A DNA stretch of 64,000 nt, taken from NCBI GenBank assembly GCA_030429495.1, contig JAUIFH010000002.1:186001-250000 (forward strand). Direction: 5' to 3'. Within the stretch, counting starts at the first letter, position 1. Each line of letters begins with the position of its first letter. The translations under genes and the position numbers were made by a program. The notes beneath the pieces were generated by a model. The model saw only the letters and a program-made list of their open reading frames with translations, ran no database searches and was not told the DNA's origin. This document shows, one piece after another, positions 16,838 to 23,874 of this stretch. Source of the stretch: Alphaproteobacteria bacterium. Lineage in GTDB: Bacteria; Pseudomonadota; Alphaproteobacteria; Rhodobacterales; Rhodobacteraceae.

Positions 16838-18366
16838 ATCTTGATCTGTCATTCTACATTGCAGTGTTCCTGCGACGGCTGCACTATTTTGTCATCATCT
16901 TCGCCCTGGTGGCGGCGGCCTCGATCGCGGCGGCCTTCATGCTGCCTGCCGTCTATTCCGCCGGCGCGGTCCTGCTTGTCGAATCCTCGTCGATCCCGGG
17001 CGCCCTCTCGGCGCCGACCGTTCAGGCGCAGGCGCTTGAAAAGCTTCAGACGATCGAAAAGAAGCTGATGACGCGCACCAACCTGCTGAACATCGCGCAG
17101 AAGCTGAACGTGTTCCGCGACATGGCCAAGATGTCGCCCGACGAAGTCGTCCAGGCGATGCGCGACAACACCACGATCAACAAGAATGCCGGGCGCGGTC
17201 AGGCCACGATCATGACGATCTCGTTCGATGCGGAGACCGGCGCGGCGGCGGCCGGTGTGGTCAACGAATACCTGACGCTGATCCAGGAGGCGGATCTGGA
17301 AGTCCGCACGACCAATGCCGAGGACACCGTGGAGTTCTTCCGCCAGCAGGTCCAGAAGCTCTCCGGAGAGCTTGACGTGGTGAGCGCGCGCATCCTCGAT
17401 TTCCAGAACGAGAATGCAGACGCGCTGCCGAATACGCTGAACTACCGGCTGAACCAGCAACAACTGCTGCAAAGCCGCCTTGGTGTCGTGGAGCGTGACA
17501 TCGCATCGCTCAAGGACCAGAAGGCACGTATGGTCGCGATCTTCGAGTCGACCGGTCAAATCAGCGGGGCAACCGCGAACCAGACCCCTGAAGCGCGCCA
17601 GCTTGATCAGATGCGCCAGCAGATGAACGGCCTTCTGGCAGTGCTCGCGCCGACCCACCCCAAGGTGAAGGTGCTCGCGGCGCAGATTGAGCAACTGGAA
17701 GAGGTGGTCAAGGCGCAGCTTCCGACAGCGGCCGGCGGCAATCCGGCGGCCAGCATGCTTGACGTTCAGATCGCCGATATCGACACGCGGATTGCGCTGC
17801 TTGAGGAAGAGCGCGTGAAGCTCATCGACGATCTTGCCGAACTCAAGGATTCGATCGACCGGACGCCGGCGAACCAGATCAAGTTGGACGCACTCCAGCG
17901 CGATCACAACAACATCCAGCAGCAATACAATATCGCGGTCGACAAGCAGGCCAAGGCCGCGGCCGGTGAAGAGATCGAGGTTCGTTCCAAGGGCGAGCGC
18001 CTGTCGGTGGTGGAACCCGCGACCGAGCCGTCCCGGCCGGTCAAGCCGAACCGCGTCCTTATCGCCGGAGGCGGGACCGCGGCGGGGGCATTCCTGGGCA
18101 TCGCGGCGATTGTGCTGCTTGAACTGCTTAACCGCGCCGTGCGGCGGCCAACGGACCTGATCCGCGCCTTCGGTATCACGCCAATTGCGACGATCCCCTA
18201 TATGCGGACCCCGTCGGAAACGATGATGCGGCGTACGGCCTTCACCGCGATGCTGTTGATCGCCGTTCTTGGCATTCCGGCGATGATCTACGCGGTCCAC
18301 GTCTACTACCAGCCGCTCGACATCATCGTCGCGAAGGTCGCGGCCAAGTTCGGTATCCGGCTGTGA
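16834..18366 (+). CDS. Polysaccharide chain-length determinant (Wzc N-terminal type)
   Basis: A 510-residue protein with a Wzz domain: first membrane helix at about residues 18-38 and a long periplasmic coiled-coil region (Gln/Glu/Ala-rich, about 130-390). There is then a second helix near VLIAGGGTAAGAFLGIAAIV and a third near the C-terminus (LLIAVLGIPAMIYAV). It sets polymer length and connects to the kinase encoded next, which is separate rather than fused as in E. coli Wzc. The start overlaps the ATPase stop (ATGA), so the two are translationally coupled. The additional C-terminal membrane helix is typical of the exosortase-associated form. Confidence 0.86.
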   Translation: MNLDLSFYIAVFLRRLHYFVIIFALVAAASIAAAFMLPAVYSAGAVLLVESSSIPGALSAPTVQAQALEKLQTIEKKLMTRTNLLNIAQKLNVFRDMAKMSPDEVVQAMRDNTTINKNAGRGQATIMTISFDAETGAAAAGVVNEYLTLIQEADLEVRTTNAEDTVEFFRQQVQKLSGELDVVSARILDFQNENADALPNTLNYRLNQQQLLQSRLGVVERDIASLKDQKARMVAIFESTGQISGATANQTPEARQLDQMRQQMNGLLAVLAPTHPKVKVLAAQIEQLEEVVKAQLPTAAGGNPAASMLDVQIADIDTRIALLEEERVKLIDDLAELKDSIDRTPANQIKLDALQRDHNNIQQQYNIAVDKQAKAAAGEEIEVRSKGERLSVVEPATEPSRPVKPNRVLIAGGGTAAGAFLGIAAIVLLELLNRAVRRPTDLIRAFGITPIATIPYMRTPSETMMRRTAFTAMLLIAVLGIPAMIYAVHVYYQPLDIIVAKVAAKFGIRL

Positions 18367-18407
18367 GCCGGCTTGCCTGGCCACTGCTATTCTGAGGTAA
18401 GTGAAGA

Positions 18408-19226
18408 ATGGAAAAACTCGAAGCCGCATTGGCGAAAGCGCGTGAGCAGCGCAAATCCGCCTTGGCGAACGAGGAGGCGGTCCGCGAACGGGTGCCCCAT
18501 CAGGGCAAGCCTCTGGGCTGGAGTGTCCTGCCCGAGATCAAGCTGTCGCAAGGCAGCATGACCCGCCACCGGATAACCGCGCTTCTGGGCGGTAAGGACG
18601 CGACGCCCTATGACATGCTGCGGTCGCGGACGATCCGGCTTCTCAGGGAAAAGGGGTGGAGCCGGCTTGCCATCACGTCGCCCGGAGCGGCTTGCGGCAA
18701 GTCCACGATCGCGCTCAACCTCGCGGTCAGCCTTGCGCGCCAGAGGGATCTCAAGGTCATGCTGATTGACCTCGATCTGCGGCGGCCTTCGCTGCACAAG
18801 CTCCTCGACCAGAACCCGCCTAATTCCTTCCACGAGGTTCTCGCCGGCAAGGTGTCATTCGAGGAACACGCCCGGCGGATCGGTGACAACCTGGTTGTCG
18901 CGATGAACGGTACGGCCAGCCGCAATCCAGCGGAGCTTCTTCAAAGCGCGAGCACGCGCGAATTCCTCGACGAGATCGAGCGGCGGTGGCAGCCGGACGT
19001 CATGCTGTTCGATATGTCGCCGATGCTGGCAAGCGACGACAATGTTGGGTTCCTCGGCAATGTCGATTGCGCGCTGCTGATCGCTGCCGCCGAGAGCACG
19101 ACGCTCGCGAATATCGACATCTGCGAGAAGGAGCTTGCGCAGCTTACCAACGTGCTTGGTGTCGTGCTGAACAAGTGCCGCTATGCCGATGACTCGGTTG
19201 GATATGGTTACGGTCACTACGGCTGA
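18408..19226 (+). CDS. CpsD/CapB-type tyrosine autokinase
   Basis: A 272-residue BY-kinase. Walker A is SPGAACGKST (about residues 94-103), the second lysine-aspartate motif (Walker A-prime) VMLIDLDLRRPS, and Walker B VMLFDMSPML. The C-terminus is a tyrosine cluster (Y..DSVGYGYGHYG), the usual autophosphorylation tail. It works with the chain-length protein just upstream to control polymerisation and export. GAGGTAAGTGAAG precedes the ATG. The sequence before GKST is AAC rather than GEG, a variation to note but not expected to abolish nucleotide binding. A terminator follows at once. Confidence 0.88.
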   Translation: MEKLEAALAKAREQRKSALANEEAVRERVPHQGKPLGWSVLPEIKLSQGSMTRHRITALLGGKDATPYDMLRSRTIRLLREKGWSRLAITSPGAACGKSTIALNLAVSLARQRDLKVMLIDLDLRRPSLHKLLDQNPPNSFHEVLAGKVSFEEHARRIGDNLVVAMNGTASRNPAELLQSASTREFLDEIERRWQPDVMLFDMSPMLASDDNVGFLGNVDCALLIAAAESTTLANIDICEKELAQLTNVLGVVLNKCRYADDSVGYGYGHYG

Positions 19227-19249
19227 CGAAGTCGCGGCCCTGATATGCA

Positions 19250-19276
19250 AAAGGCCGGGCGAGGAGCCCGGCCTTT
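19250..19276. terminator. Bidirectional terminator
   Basis: AAAGGCCGGGC (19250-19260) and GCCCGGCCTTT (19266-19276) form a perfect 11-bp stem with loop GAGGA. It lies between the convergent kinase and VPLPA-CTERM genes, with A/T tracts on both sides, so it can serve both strands. Confidence 0.88.
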
Positions 19277-19296
19277 CCGTTTGTCTGGACGCCTTG

Positions 19297-19965
19297 TCAG
19301 GCGGCTTTCTTGCGGCGGCGGCGCAGGGCGGCAAGGCCACCAAGCCCACCGAGCAACAGAACACCCGCAGCCGGCACCGGCACCGGGGCAAGCCCGATTC
19401 CAGCCAGCGCGCCATCGGCGAAGCCGAGGCTGTCGTTGCTGCTGAGCACCGTGAAGAAGATTTCGGTAACAGAAATCGCCGCGAAGGACGCGCCGACGAA
19501 GCCCGACGCACCGGTTCCCGCGATGTCGTTCGCATAAAGCGAAATCACCGGGAAGCCGCCGTTGATCGTGGCAATGCCCACTTCCTGCGACGTGCCGTCG
19601 GCCGCCTGGAACAGGTCAAGGAAGGCGATCGCGTTTACCAGCACCGGCGCGCTGAAGGTCACGCGGATCCACTCCATGTTCTGGTTGGAATAGGTCGTGA
19701 TCTCGTCGTCGTTGCGCCCGACACCGTAACCGTCGGTTTCGAAGGCAAGCCCGGTTCCGGCCGGCGCGGAGTTGCCGTCGAAAGCCTGGGAGTTGTTCAG
19801 AAATCCACTGCCCGTCATCTGCCAGGAAACGGTGCCGTTGAAGATCGAACCCGACGTGCCGGTACCGGCATCGGTGAAGTCGATCACATAGGCATTCGCA
19901 GCAGAAACTCCGGCGAGCATGGCCAAGCCAGCAAGTGCACCAGCGCACCATTTCTTAGCAAGCAT
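19297..19965 (-). CDS. VPLPA-CTERM sorted surface protein
   Basis: A 222-residue exported protein. The signal peptide is MLAKKWCAGALAGLAMLAG, ending near SAANA. The middle is a beta-rich domain with many Gly, Ser, Asp and Asn. The C-terminus (about 195-222) is a tripartite sorting signal: VPVPA, a hydrophobic helix (AGVLLLGGLGGLAAL), then RRRRKK. This is a variant of the VPLPA-CTERM motif, the substrate class of exosortase D. It is therefore the resident substrate of the exosortase at 8268-9869. Its function on the surface is unknown. GAGGGGTGG lies upstream of the ATG. Confidence 0.9.
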   Translation of the reverse strand: MLAKKWCAGALAGLAMLAGVSAANAYVIDFTDAGTGTSGSIFNGTVSWQMTGSGFLNNSQAFDGNSAPAGTGLAFETDGYGVGRNDDEITTYSNQNMEWIRVTFSAPVLVNAIAFLDLFQAADGTSQEVGIATINGGFPVISLYANDIAGTGASGFVGASFAAISVTEIFFTVLSSNDSLGFADGALAGIGLAPVPVPAAGVLLLGGLGGLAALRRRRKKAA

Positions 19966-20361
19966 CGTTCCACCCCTCGCGATATTTGTCGCTTAAGAAA
20001 AAATTTACCCTTCTAGGTTTATCACGTTTCAGCCGATTTGCATCATGAAAACGCCATCTTTTTTCCTTTTTCCTGAGGATATCCTCTCGATTCAATCACA
20101 GGTTGTTTTATGGTGCATTTTCGAGCACTTACCCTAGGATTCCAGCGCATTGTTTCCCTATCGGCGACGACATTGGCGCTCCGTTTCGAACGATGATCTG
20201 CCGCCGCGTCAATCGTTTCCAACGCCTCGACCGAAGGGACCGAAGCGTCGGTTCTGCGGGCTTATGGCCGGCCGGAAAGGGTGGCCCGCACCCCATGCGC
20301 GACAGGACTCTGGACAAGTCCGTCCTGCTCCGCGATTCGTTACGTCGAAGAAGGAAGGGCA
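19966..20361. other. AT-rich regulatory intergenic region
   Basis: About 400 bp between the divergent VPLPA-CTERM and glycosyltransferase genes. The left 130 bp is strikingly AT-rich for this genome (runs of A and T around 19,995-20,070) and should hold the promoter of the VPLPA-CTERM gene. A perfect 12-bp palindrome GAGGATATCCTC lies at 20075-20086. No RpoN-type GG-N10-GC element with correct spacing was found. The right part is GC-rich and shows no gene. Confidence 0.5.
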
Positions 20362-21234
20362 ATGGGCATCCGATACGCAGTCATCATCCCGCATTACAAC
20401 GACGTTGCGAGGCTGCGGCGTTGCCTGTCGGCGCTACCCGCTGCCGTGCCGGAAGATACCGAGATACTTATCGTGGACAACGGATCGACTGAACCGCTCG
20501 CCGAGGTGCGCGCGGAATTCCCTGCCGTCCGCTTCGTTGACGAGACCGAGAAGGGCGCGGCGATGGCGCGCAACCGGGGGGTCAGCGAAACCGTGTCCGA
20601 GACGCTCGTGTTCCTTGATGCCGACTGTGTCCCCGCACCCGGCTGGCTCGACGCCGCGCGGTGTGCGGGGCAGCACGGAGACATTGTCGGCGGTGCAATC
20701 GAGGTATTTGACGAAACCTCGCCGCCGCGCAACGGCGCGCAGGCGTTCGAGACGGTCTTTGCCTTCAACTACCGCGACTATATCGAGCGGAAGGGCTTCT
20801 CCGTCACCGCGAATCTCGTCACCACGCGCGCCGTGTTCGATGCCGTCGGGCCGTTCATAAACGGAGTCTCCGAGGATGAGGAGTGGTGCAGACGCGCCCG
20901 TGCCCGCGGATTCACGATCACTCTCGACGAAACCATGCGGGTCGCCCACCCGACACGATCCGACTGGCAGGCCCTGCGTCGCAAGTGGCACCGTCTCACG
21001 CGTGAGATGGCGGCCCTGCATGCACAGGAGCATCCGGGCATGGCCGGCCGTTTGCGCTGGGCGCTGCGGGGGCTGGCGATGCCGCCAAGCGCGTTCGTCC
21101 ACCTGCCGAAAGTTCTGACGAGCCCGAAGCTGAACGGAACCGGAGAGCGGCTGCGCGGCGCGGCAACACTCCTCCGACTCCGCCTGCTGCGTGCCGGGTG
21201 GATGCTGCGTCAGGCTGCCGGCGGCGACATCTGA
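20362..21234 (+). CDS. Glycosyltransferase family 2
   Basis: A 290-residue GT-A enzyme. Its N-terminus reads RYAVIIPHYNDVARLRRCL; ILIVDNGSTEPL and the metal-binding VFLDADCVPAPGW (DxD-like DAD) are characteristic of family 2. EDEEWCRRARARGF is the usual acidic catalytic segment. The C-terminal 70 residues are basic and partly amphipathic, suggesting membrane association. The ATG at 20362 follows AAGGAAGGG. It probably adds one sugar of the repeat unit; the donor is unknown. A strong terminator follows. Confidence 0.87.
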   Translation: MGIRYAVIIPHYNDVARLRRCLSALPAAVPEDTEILIVDNGSTEPLAEVRAEFPAVRFVDETEKGAAMARNRGVSETVSETLVFLDADCVPAPGWLDAARCAGQHGDIVGGAIEVFDETSPPRNGAQAFETVFAFNYRDYIERKGFSVTANLVTTRAVFDAVGPFINGVSEDEEWCRRARARGFTITLDETMRVAHPTRSDWQALRRKWHRLTREMAALHAQEHPGMAGRLRWALRGLAMPPSAFVHLPKVLTSPKLNGTGERLRGAATLLRLRLLRAGWMLRQAAGGDI

Positions 21235-21239
21235 TAGAA

Positions 21240-21267
21240 AACCCCGCCGGCACTGGCCGGCGGGGTT
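21240..21267. terminator. Bidirectional terminator
   Basis: AACCCCGCCGGC (21240-21251) and GCCGGCGGGGTT (21256-21267) form a 12-bp stem with loop ACTG. It separates the convergent glycosyltransferase and beta-helix genes. Confidence 0.88.
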
Positions 21268-21291
21268 ACTTTCTGACCTGGACGCGACGCG

Positions 21292-23139
21292 TCAGAAGTT
21301 CTCGTACGCTCCAGCATCCGGGCCCTTGCCCAGCGGCCGCGCTGCGCCACGGATATCCGTGTTGGGCGCAAAGTTGGCGAGGCCGGCGTCAATGGCCTTG
21401 GCCGTCGATTTCAGCGTGAAGTCGAGCTGTGTGAGCGACGTGAACTCATTCGCCGCGTTCGTCACGATAACGTTGTTGGTCACGACGAACTGGCTCGCCG
21501 GGTCTGTGACCGGCTTGACAGAGGTTGCGAGGTTGTTCGCCACCGTCACGTTGAACGACTTGGTCCCGTTCTTGTGCGGCGACAGCCGGATCCAGGGCCA
21601 GCCGCCGGCAGTGCCGTTGGCATGAACGACCGTGTTGTTCGCGATGACCGTATTCAGCGCGCCGTTGATCGTGATGCCGTGGTAGGCAGTCGACGAAATG
21701 ATGTTGTTGCGGATGACCGCCCCGTCATACATCCCGTCGAACATGCTGATGCCCTGCAGCTTGCAGCGCAGCGGGTTCACCGTCGAACCGGTCCATTCGA
21801 AGAACTTGTTGCCCTCGACCTTCAGGTTGCGGACCGTTCCGGTGCCCACCTTTCCATCCGAACCGCGCGAGAACGACTGAAAGCCGTCCGCGTGGTTGCC
21901 GTCGATCTGGTGACAGTTCTGCACCTTGTTCCGGCGCACGATGGAATCGTCGCCGTTCGCGCGCAGGCCGTCAGCGGCGAAGCCGTCGATGATGTTCTCT
22001 TCCATCAATGTGTTGTTCGCGAGGCTCTGGATTCCGTGATAGATTCCCGTGACCCGGTTGCGCGCGATCGTCACGCGGTTGCCGTCAATATGCATGCCGT
22101 TGCGCTGGTTGGCTTTCCAGTCGGTCAGCGTCCAGGTCACGTAGTCGCCGGAAGTAGACACCGCCCGGATATCGAGGTCGAGGAATGCCAGATCCGACGT
22201 GTTGGGATAGGAGCGCACAAGCGCACCGTTGCCAGCGTTCGCCGACGTCGCCCAGACCTTGAGGCCCTGGAAGACAACGTTCTTCGTGTTGTTGATGATG
22301 ATCGAATCCACATGCGCGACTTCACCCGGCATCGGCGCGATCAGCACCGGCGAGGCAAACGCCTGACCGTCGACCGAGATCGGCCCGTGGTAGCCGTCCA
22401 GGAGGTAGATGCGGTCTCCGCCCTTGACTTGCCCGGAGCCCAGAAGGGCGTTCAGTGTCGGCCAGGTCTGTCCGGTCTGCGTCGGCGGTGTGGTCGAACC
22501 GGACCCGGTGGAGGACCCTGTTCCCGCCGTGCTTCCGCTGCCTGTCGTGCTTCCGCTGCCCGCCGTGGAGCCGCTGCCGGAAGTGGTGCCGCTGCCAGAA
22601 GTGGTGCCGCCCGTATCCGGCGTCGTGCTCCCACCGCCGGCCGTCGTGCCGCCGCTATCGGGCGTTGTTGTGCCGCCCGTGGGGCCGCCGTCGGTCGTCG
22701 TCGTTCCCGACGTCGTTCCGCCCGACGAGGTGCTGCCTGTATCGGTTGTACCGCCACCGGAAGTCGTCGATCCGCCTTCCGGCGTCGTGCCGGTCACGGT
22801 TTCGACGGAGTCCTTGCGACGGCTCACCTGCTTCTTGCCGGGTTCGGCTGTAATCCATTTTGCGCCGGCCGTTGTCTGGACCAGAGTCGAGTCGCTTGTG
22901 GATGTCGTGGCCGTCGCCTCGGGCGTCGGTTCCTGCTCGGTGATGGCTGTACCTGGAAGGGCGGCTGGTTCCTGTGCCTGCTTCCGCTTCCACTTTGCCT
23001 GCAACGCCACAACCCCAAGTGGCGTTCCTGTGACGGGGCCGGCTTTGACGGCTCCGACAAAGTAGTCAGCGGCAGACGCTCCGGTGGTGCCCAGCGCAGT
23101 GGTCATCCCAAGGATGAACAATGTGCAGTAGCGTCTCAT
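21292..23139 (-). CDS. Secreted right-handed beta-helix protein
   Basis: A 615-residue secreted protein. It has a signal peptide (MRRYCTLFILGMTTALGTTG), a segment rich in Thr, Gly and Ser of about 110 residues (roughly 120-230, repeats such as TTSGSGSTAGSGST), then a parallel beta-helix domain to the end. The helix rungs repeat the pattern of small hydrophobics with Asn ladders (NRVTIARNRVTGI, NNTLMEENIIDGF, DSIVRRNKVQN, GAVIRNNIISSTAYHG). This fold is shared by polysaccharide lyases and mannuronan C5-epimerases. With algD in the locus, action on the locus polymer is a reasonable inference, but the catalytic residues are not identified. ATG 23139 follows AGGAACC. Confidence 0.78.
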   Translation of the reverse strand: MRRYCTLFILGMTTALGTTGASAADYFVGAVKAGPVTGTPLGVVALQAKWKRKQAQEPAALPGTAITEQEPTPEATATTSTSDSTLVQTTAGAKWITAEPGKKQVSRRKDSVETVTGTTPEGGSTTSGGGTTDTGSTSSGGTTSGTTTTDGGPTGGTTTPDSGGTTAGGGSTTPDTGGTTSGSGTTSGSGSTAGSGSTTGSGSTAGTGSSTGSGSTTPPTQTGQTWPTLNALLGSGQVKGGDRIYLLDGYHGPISVDGQAFASPVLIAPMPGEVAHVDSIIINNTKNVVFQGLKVWATSANAGNGALVRSYPNTSDLAFLDLDIRAVSTSGDYVTWTLTDWKANQRNGMHIDGNRVTIARNRVTGIYHGIQSLANNTLMEENIIDGFAADGLRANGDDSIVRRNKVQNCHQIDGNHADGFQSFSRGSDGKVGTGTVRNLKVEGNKFFEWTGSTVNPLRCKLQGISMFDGMYDGAVIRNNIISSTAYHGITINGALNTVIANNTVVHANGTAGGWPWIRLSPHKNGTKSFNVTVANNLATSVKPVTDPASQFVVTNNVIVTNAANEFTSLTQLDFTLKSTAKAIDAGLANFAPNTDIRGAARPLGKGPDAGAYENF

Positions 23140-23212
23140 AATTGGTTCCTTCGTTTCGTGAGTGGTCTTGTGCGAGTAGTGTGTCCCCAAGACGAACAAT
23201 GCGCCGTAACGT
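23107..23212. repeat. Imperfect tandem repeat around the beta-helix start
   Basis: Bases 23107-23134 and 23185-23212 match at 22 of 28 positions with a 78-bp offset. On the minus strand the distal copy would encode PRYGALFVLG, mirroring RRYCTLFILG at the real start. It looks like a partial duplication of the gene start; the outer copy begins with TTG. Confidence 0.5.
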
Positions 23213-23533
23213 GGCAAAGATGGGGCGAGAATGTAGTGGGTCTGTGTCGCGAACCGGGGTTTCGGCGCTTATTCTCCGGCTATTGTTAACCAAAGCGGCG
23301 TGAATCCGCCGATTTCGCCTGATCGAACGCACACAAACAGGGAAACAGTCGCGCCGACCGGCGCCTTGTCGGGTTGTTCACACAACTGACGATAGATCGT
23401 GGGTCGCGCGAGGCCGGAAAACCGGCCCGTCGGACGGAGATAACGCAACGCGCTGCGCCCGTGAAACGCGGTTGGCCACGAGCAGGCCGGTTGCCGATTC
23501 GTGCCGGGCGCCGCCAAACAGGATGAATGCGAT
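23140..23533. other. Intergenic region between beta-helix and spike base genes
   Basis: 394 bp between two divergent genes. It holds the duplicated start fragment (to 23212) and must contain two promoters. No clear -35/-10 pair could be fixed and no other gene was recognised. Confidence 0.4.
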
Positions 23534-23794
23534 ATGGACAAGTTTTCCGACTATCCAACGAGCTTGACTGCCCCTGCCCGGGACGGCGTGGCGGTGACGC
23601 CCGACGACATTTCCGACCTCGAGTTCCTGCCGCGCGCGCTGTTCGTCGGCCAGCCGGGCAATGTTTCTGCCCGCCTCGCCGGCGGGCAGACCGTCGTCTT
23701 CCAGAATGTTCAGGGCGGCAGCCTGCTTCCCGTGCGCGCGCGGGGGATCAACGTCATCGGCACCACGGCATCTGCCATCGTCGCACTCTGGTAG
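23534..23794 (+). CDS. GTA/phage-type spike base protein (Rcc01079 family)
   Basis: An 86-residue protein with DDISDLEFLPRALFVGQPGN, then GGQTVVFQNVQGGSLLPVRARGI, ending INVIGTTASAIVALW. This pattern is that of the spike base protein family named after Rhodobacter capsulatus Rcc01079 (GhsA), which holds the head spikes of the gene transfer agent. Those spikes bind the recipient cell capsule. The ATG at 23534 follows AGGATGAATGCG. It is a stand-alone gene with its own terminator; no capsid, terminase or tail genes are nearby. The large gene opposite may be its spike partner. Confidence 0.82.
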   Translation: MDKFSDYPTSLTAPARDGVAVTPDDISDLEFLPRALFVGQPGNVSARLAGGQTVVFQNVQGGSLLPVRARGINVIGTTASAIVALW

Positions 23795-23818
23795 CAGGAT
23801 GCGCCCCGGAAAACAGAG

Positions 23819-23855
23819 AGGCCGCCGTCGGACCATCCGACGGCGGCCTTTTCTT
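23819..23855. terminator. Strong terminator
   Basis: AGGCCGCCGTCGGA (23819-23832) and TCCGACGGCGGCCT (23836-23849) make a perfect 14-bp stem with a 3-base loop, followed by TTTCTTATCC. It lies between the convergent spike base gene and the large gene ending at 23875. Confidence 0.92.
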
Positions 23856-23874
23856 ATCCTACGGGCGTTGCGCC

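Noticed and set aside
16849-18429. Long minus-strand frame opposite the chain-length gene
   Set aside because: Composition (Arg, His, Val, Leu-rich without domains) is that of an antisense shadow; the plus strand encodes a normal Wzz-type protein.
19966-20100. RpoN (-24/-12) promoter of the CTERM protein gene
   Set aside because: The best candidate, TGGCGTTTTCATGATGC on the minus strand, has GG and GC 12 bases apart instead of 10.
22450-22800. Short direct repeats resembling a CRISPR array or VNTR
   Set aside because: The repeats are codons for Thr/Gly/Ser within the linker of the beta-helix protein; unit length varies and there are no spacers.
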